A stretch of 64,000 bases of DNA from Chitinispirillales bacterium ANBcel5 (GTDB lineage Bacteria > Fibrobacterota > Chitinivibrionia > Chitinivibrionales > Chitinispirillaceae), in assembly GCA_029688955.1 (NCBI GenBank), contig JARUKZ010000014.1, positions 1 through 64,000 on the forward strand, given 5' to 3'. Position numbers and translations under genes: made by a program. The notes beneath the pieces are model-generated. The model did not search any database, was not told the DNA's origin, and saw only the letters and a list, made by a program, of their open reading frames with translations. This document shows positions 61,551-64,000 of the stretch, piece after piece (the stretch's first letter is position 1; each line of letters opens with the position of its first letter).

Positions 61551-63611
61551 ATGGGTTTAAAAAACCGCAGTGATTTGCTGTATCATCTTACAGCTGTAAA
61601 AAACAAAGAACGTGTGTTTGAGAATGCCTTTCAGGGCGTAGCGCGCATGATTCTTGAGAACCCTATAGACAAAGTCTCTGTAAATGGTAAGACTACGTAT
61701 GATTTCAGTATTTTTCGCACCGGTAAAAAACATGTGATCGGTATGTATGATGAAATCAACAGCTTTGTATCATATGTTAAAGATGCTGCCGAAGGTGGAT
61801 CATCAGAAGAGATGGCTTTTGTGCTGGTAGGGGAGCCTGGTAACGGGAAAACATTTTTTGTAGAATTTCTCTGTTCCCGGTATAGAGAATTTCTCAGCCA
61901 GGAGAAAAACCGTAAATATACTTTCAGGTTTAAAAATCTGAATAAACTTGGCACTTACGGGAAAATTACAACCATTGAATCACAGACCTATGAAGATCCT
62001 ATGGTTCTTGCGATGAATTTCTTAGAGAGTAAGGATCAGACAAAAGATTTTCTTATTAAAAAGGTAGGATTCACCGAGAAAGATATTGAGCAGATATACG
62101 ATAATTATCGTCCCTTGGGAGCATGTAGCTCTTATATCTGGAGTGAGGTTAGAGAATATACATCTGAAAACATAGACGAGATGCTTTCATTTGTAGAAAT
62201 CGTACCCGTCCCACTCTCAGAGAGTTTAGGTACAATTACTGGAAAATATCCTGCAAAAGACAAAATGACCTCTTCTGCAGTTGATTTACTTGGAGAAGAG
62301 TCTATACAGAGACTGTTACATATCAGTGACACCAATAACCCCTATCGTTTCGATCTGAGGCGAGGTGCACTTGCTCGTGTAGCGGGAGGAGGAATACATT
62401 TCAGTGATGAGATCTACAAAAACAAAAAGGATCTTGTGCAGGTATATCTTGGGGTGATACAAAACCGTATGATCGAAGTCGATGGATACAAATGGCCAAT
62501 TGATACTTTAATCATAGCTACCTCAAATAATTCTGAATTCAATCGTTTCCTTTCAGAAAAGGAAGAGGCCCCGATTGTAGACAGATGTCGTATTTGTTAT
62601 GTCTCACATAATACCAACTACAGCCTTCAAAGAGAGCTGACACAGTATGTTATAGGTTCAGAGACCAGAACAACTCTTAATAAAGAGGTCCTTCATCAGG
62701 ATCCAAATCTTAACTACGCAGCTTCTATTGCTGTTGTTCTGTCACGTTTGCCAAGGTCGGAAAAACTTACACCGATTGAAATGCTCAAACTATCTGCAGG
62801 AGAAGTGGCTGGAGAAAAAAGTATTAAAACTTTGGCAGAGGTAATTGATACTCTTAATCAGGATACTTCAATTGTTAAAAGGTTTGGACAAAAAGGGCTT
62901 GGACAGAGAAATCTTGGTAGAGCTGTACAGCTTTTGATAGAAAGCTCTGAAACAAATGAAGGTAAATGTGTTTTTGCATATGATGTATTTAGAGCTCTTG
63001 AACGGGTAGTTCTTGACTATGTTACCGATCCTAATGACAGAAAAAAATATCTTGAGGATCTAAAAATTGCCAAGGGGTTGTATCGTGAAAGGATTATGAC
63101 AGAAATGTTTAATGCTTATATGGATGAACCCTATGCGATACGAAAAGATGTTATGAACTATGTAAACATGATAATCGGTATTGATGCGGAGAATCTTGGC
63201 CCCGATAAGATGTGGAAATATAAAGATCCTCAAAATGGGGAACTAAAGGCTTTAAAGATTGATGAAAGGTATATAACTAGCGTTGAGGAACGGTTAGGAC
63301 TGAAAACAAGAGAGCAGCGAGATACATTCAGAACCAGTATCAGGAAAATATATGGCCAGAAAATCTCCTTGAACCCGGGATATGATTTCATGGACAATCT
63401 TGAACTGGTTAAAGCCGTAACAGATGTGCGCCTTAAGAGTGATATCGCCGGAGCAGGAAGTCTGGTTGGTGCTCTTGCCAATAGAACAAATGATGAAAAT
63501 CAAAAACTTTATGATCGTATGATTGAAACGATGTTTAATAAACTTAATTACTGTAATACCTGTGCGCAAAAAACAATAGAATACTTCTGCACTCAGGAAG
63601 ATGAGAATTAG
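61551..63611 (+). CDS. prkA: PrkA-family serine protein kinase (AAA+ type)
   Basis: The 686-aa protein matches PrkA (YeaG-like), which joins an AAA+ domain to a C-terminal kinase-like region and acts in stress and stationary-phase control. Walker A is GEPGNGKTFF, with HFSDEIYKNKKDL (Walker B region) and IIATSNNSEFNRFLSE following. The C-terminal part includes LNPGYDFMDN and a CNTCAQKT cysteine pair near the end. The ATG at 61551 follows AGGAGGA; an in-frame ATG at 61509 has no site. An unknown protein gene starts 8 bp after its stop, so they form an operon. Confidence 0.93.
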   Translation: MGLKNRSDLLYHLTAVKNKERVFENAFQGVARMILENPIDKVSVNGKTTYDFSIFRTGKKHVIGMYDEINSFVSYVKDAAEGGSSEEMAFVLVGEPGNGKTFFVEFLCSRYREFLSQEKNRKYTFRFKNLNKLGTYGKITTIESQTYEDPMVLAMNFLESKDQTKDFLIKKVGFTEKDIEQIYDNYRPLGACSSYIWSEVREYTSENIDEMLSFVEIVPVPLSESLGTITGKYPAKDKMTSSAVDLLGEESIQRLLHISDTNNPYRFDLRRGALARVAGGGIHFSDEIYKNKKDLVQVYLGVIQNRMIEVDGYKWPIDTLIIATSNNSEFNRFLSEKEEAPIVDRCRICYVSHNTNYSLQRELTQYVIGSETRTTLNKEVLHQDPNLNYAASIAVVLSRLPRSEKLTPIEMLKLSAGEVAGEKSIKTLAEVIDTLNQDTSIVKRFGQKGLGQRNLGRAVQLLIESSETNEGKCVFAYDVFRALERVVLDYVTDPNDRKKYLEDLKIAKGLYRERIMTEMFNAYMDEPYAIRKDVMNYVNMIIGIDAENLGPDKMWKYKDPQNGELKALKIDERYITSVEERLGLKTREQRDTFRTSIRKIYGQKISLNPGYDFMDNLELVKAVTDVRLKSDIAGAGSLVGALANRTNDENQKLYDRMIETMFNKLNYCNTCAQKTIEYFCTQEDEN

Positions 63612-63619
63612 GGGTTTTG

Positions 63620-64000
63620 ATGGAATATAAAGATAAGTTTGATAAATCATTTGAATTTTTGGATGCTCTGGAGCAAAAGCTTGCTGCTGATTATGCAGAA
63701 CATGGGGAAGAGAGAGATCACTCTCTTCCTTTAACGGTGGATTCACCTGAAACATCTGCAGTGCCCGGTATATATACCGGCAACGATGCACAGATGGTTC
63801 AAAAGCTTGCAAGGGGTAACTATACAGTTCAGATAGGTATATCAACAATTGATGAGCTTCTGGATCGGGACAGGCAAAGGGAAAAAGATGGCTTTCCCCG
63901 AAAAATAAGAGTTGGTAAACTATTTAAACCAGGACGTGGTGCAAGTGATTCTGTGGTGATTGTCCCCACAACTGTGGAAGAAAAACTCATACACGATTCG
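63620..64000 (+). CDS. 5' part of a gene co-transcribed with prkA, cut by the window end
   Basis: The frame is open from the ATG at 63620 to the end of the window (127 codons) and has AGGGG about 6 nt upstream. The visible part is hydrophilic: KSFEFLDALEQKLAADYAE, then IDELLDRDRQREKDGFPRKI and VVIVPTTVEEKLIHD. In many bacteria prkA is followed by a DUF444 (YeaH/YhbH) gene; the visible sequence does not let me confirm that family. It has no signal peptide. Confidence 0.7.
   Translation, partial: MEYKDKFDKSFEFLDALEQKLAADYAEHGEERDHSLPLTVDSPETSAVPGIYTGNDAQMVQKLARGNYTVQIGISTIDELLDRDRQREKDGFPRKIRVGKLFKPGRGASDSVVIVPTTVEEKLIHDS

Noticed and set aside
1-64000. tRNA, rRNA, insertion sequences, prophage and attachment sites
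   Set aside because: Reading both strands I found no cloverleaf with a T-loop consensus, no rRNA-like block, no transposase or integrase and no flanking inverted repeats.

Overview
The window looks like a chromosomal segment of a strictly anaerobic, Gram-negative, fermentative bacterium with an AT-leaning genome. My best inference is Fibrobacterota, class Chitinivibrionia (Chitinispirillum-like). The clues are a secreted carbohydrate-binding protein with a C-terminal domain resembling type IX-type sorting domains, many signal-peptide and lipoprotein genes, a GH94 disaccharide phosphorylase, a complete electron-bifurcating [FeFe] hydrogenase system with its maturases, and a PrkA kinase gene. 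There is no rRNA, tRNA, CRISPR array, insertion sequence or phage gene. TTG and GTG starts are common and are usually backed by good ribosome binding sites.

Layout. 1-250: a 43-bp minisatellite cut by the window edge. 439-4216: secreted protein, argJ (-), an unknown exported protein and a small membrane protein. 4293-6432: PAS histidine kinase overlapping a receiver-GHKL ATPase protein. 6594-10359: polyamine operon (speD, speE, ornithine decarboxylase-like, second speE). 10951-13056: membrane-anchored polycationic protein, gpmA, membrane protein. 13087-22668: envelope block (S41 lipoprotein protease, HExxH protease/propeller/barrel protein, EEP-family secreted protein, Slt-type transglycosylase, Reg_prop propeller). 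22876-28784: ino1, dsbD (-), GH94 phosphorylase. 28846-36602: NoeA-like methyltransferase with small membrane partner (-), a sugar-binding-domain/SpoIIE phosphatase fusion (+), ferritin-like and M50-CBS proteins (-), NtrC-type regulator (-). 37137-45726: M16C peptidase, phosphohexomutase, YihY, dynamin-like GTPase, and a DUF2934/KPAEEAKA-repeat protein.

45777-58826 is a divergent hydrogenase island. The minus arm carries DRTGG, CBS-GHKL, DRTGG, PHP and rex. The plus arm carries hydC-like, GHKL ATPase, [2Fe-2S] protein, hydB, hydA, TM1266-type regulator, hydF, hydG, an unknown 80-aa protein and hydE. A Rex-like operator lies between the arms. NADH/NAD sensing by Rex would tie hydrogenase expression to redox state, and the GHKL/CBS/DRTGG/PHP set looks like a dedicated signalling layer. 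59012-64000: PAC2-family gene, DAHP synthase, prkA and the start of its downstream partner.

The most interesting non-coding signal is a set of five sites of the form GGCAT-N5-TTGC, the sigma-54 -24/-12 layout. Each is correctly oriented and lies 28 to 184 bp from a start codon: the S41 lipoprotein, ino1, the NoeA-like pair, the ferritin-like/M50 pair and PAC2. A sigma-54 activator gene sits at 35262-36602. Other notable items are the sugar-binding/PP2C fusion receptor, the doubled aminopropyltransferase, the structured ino1 leader, a 13-bp inverted repeat abutting the ribosome binding site at 3150, and a HydG whose auxiliary-cluster CX2C motif reads C-T-A-G.
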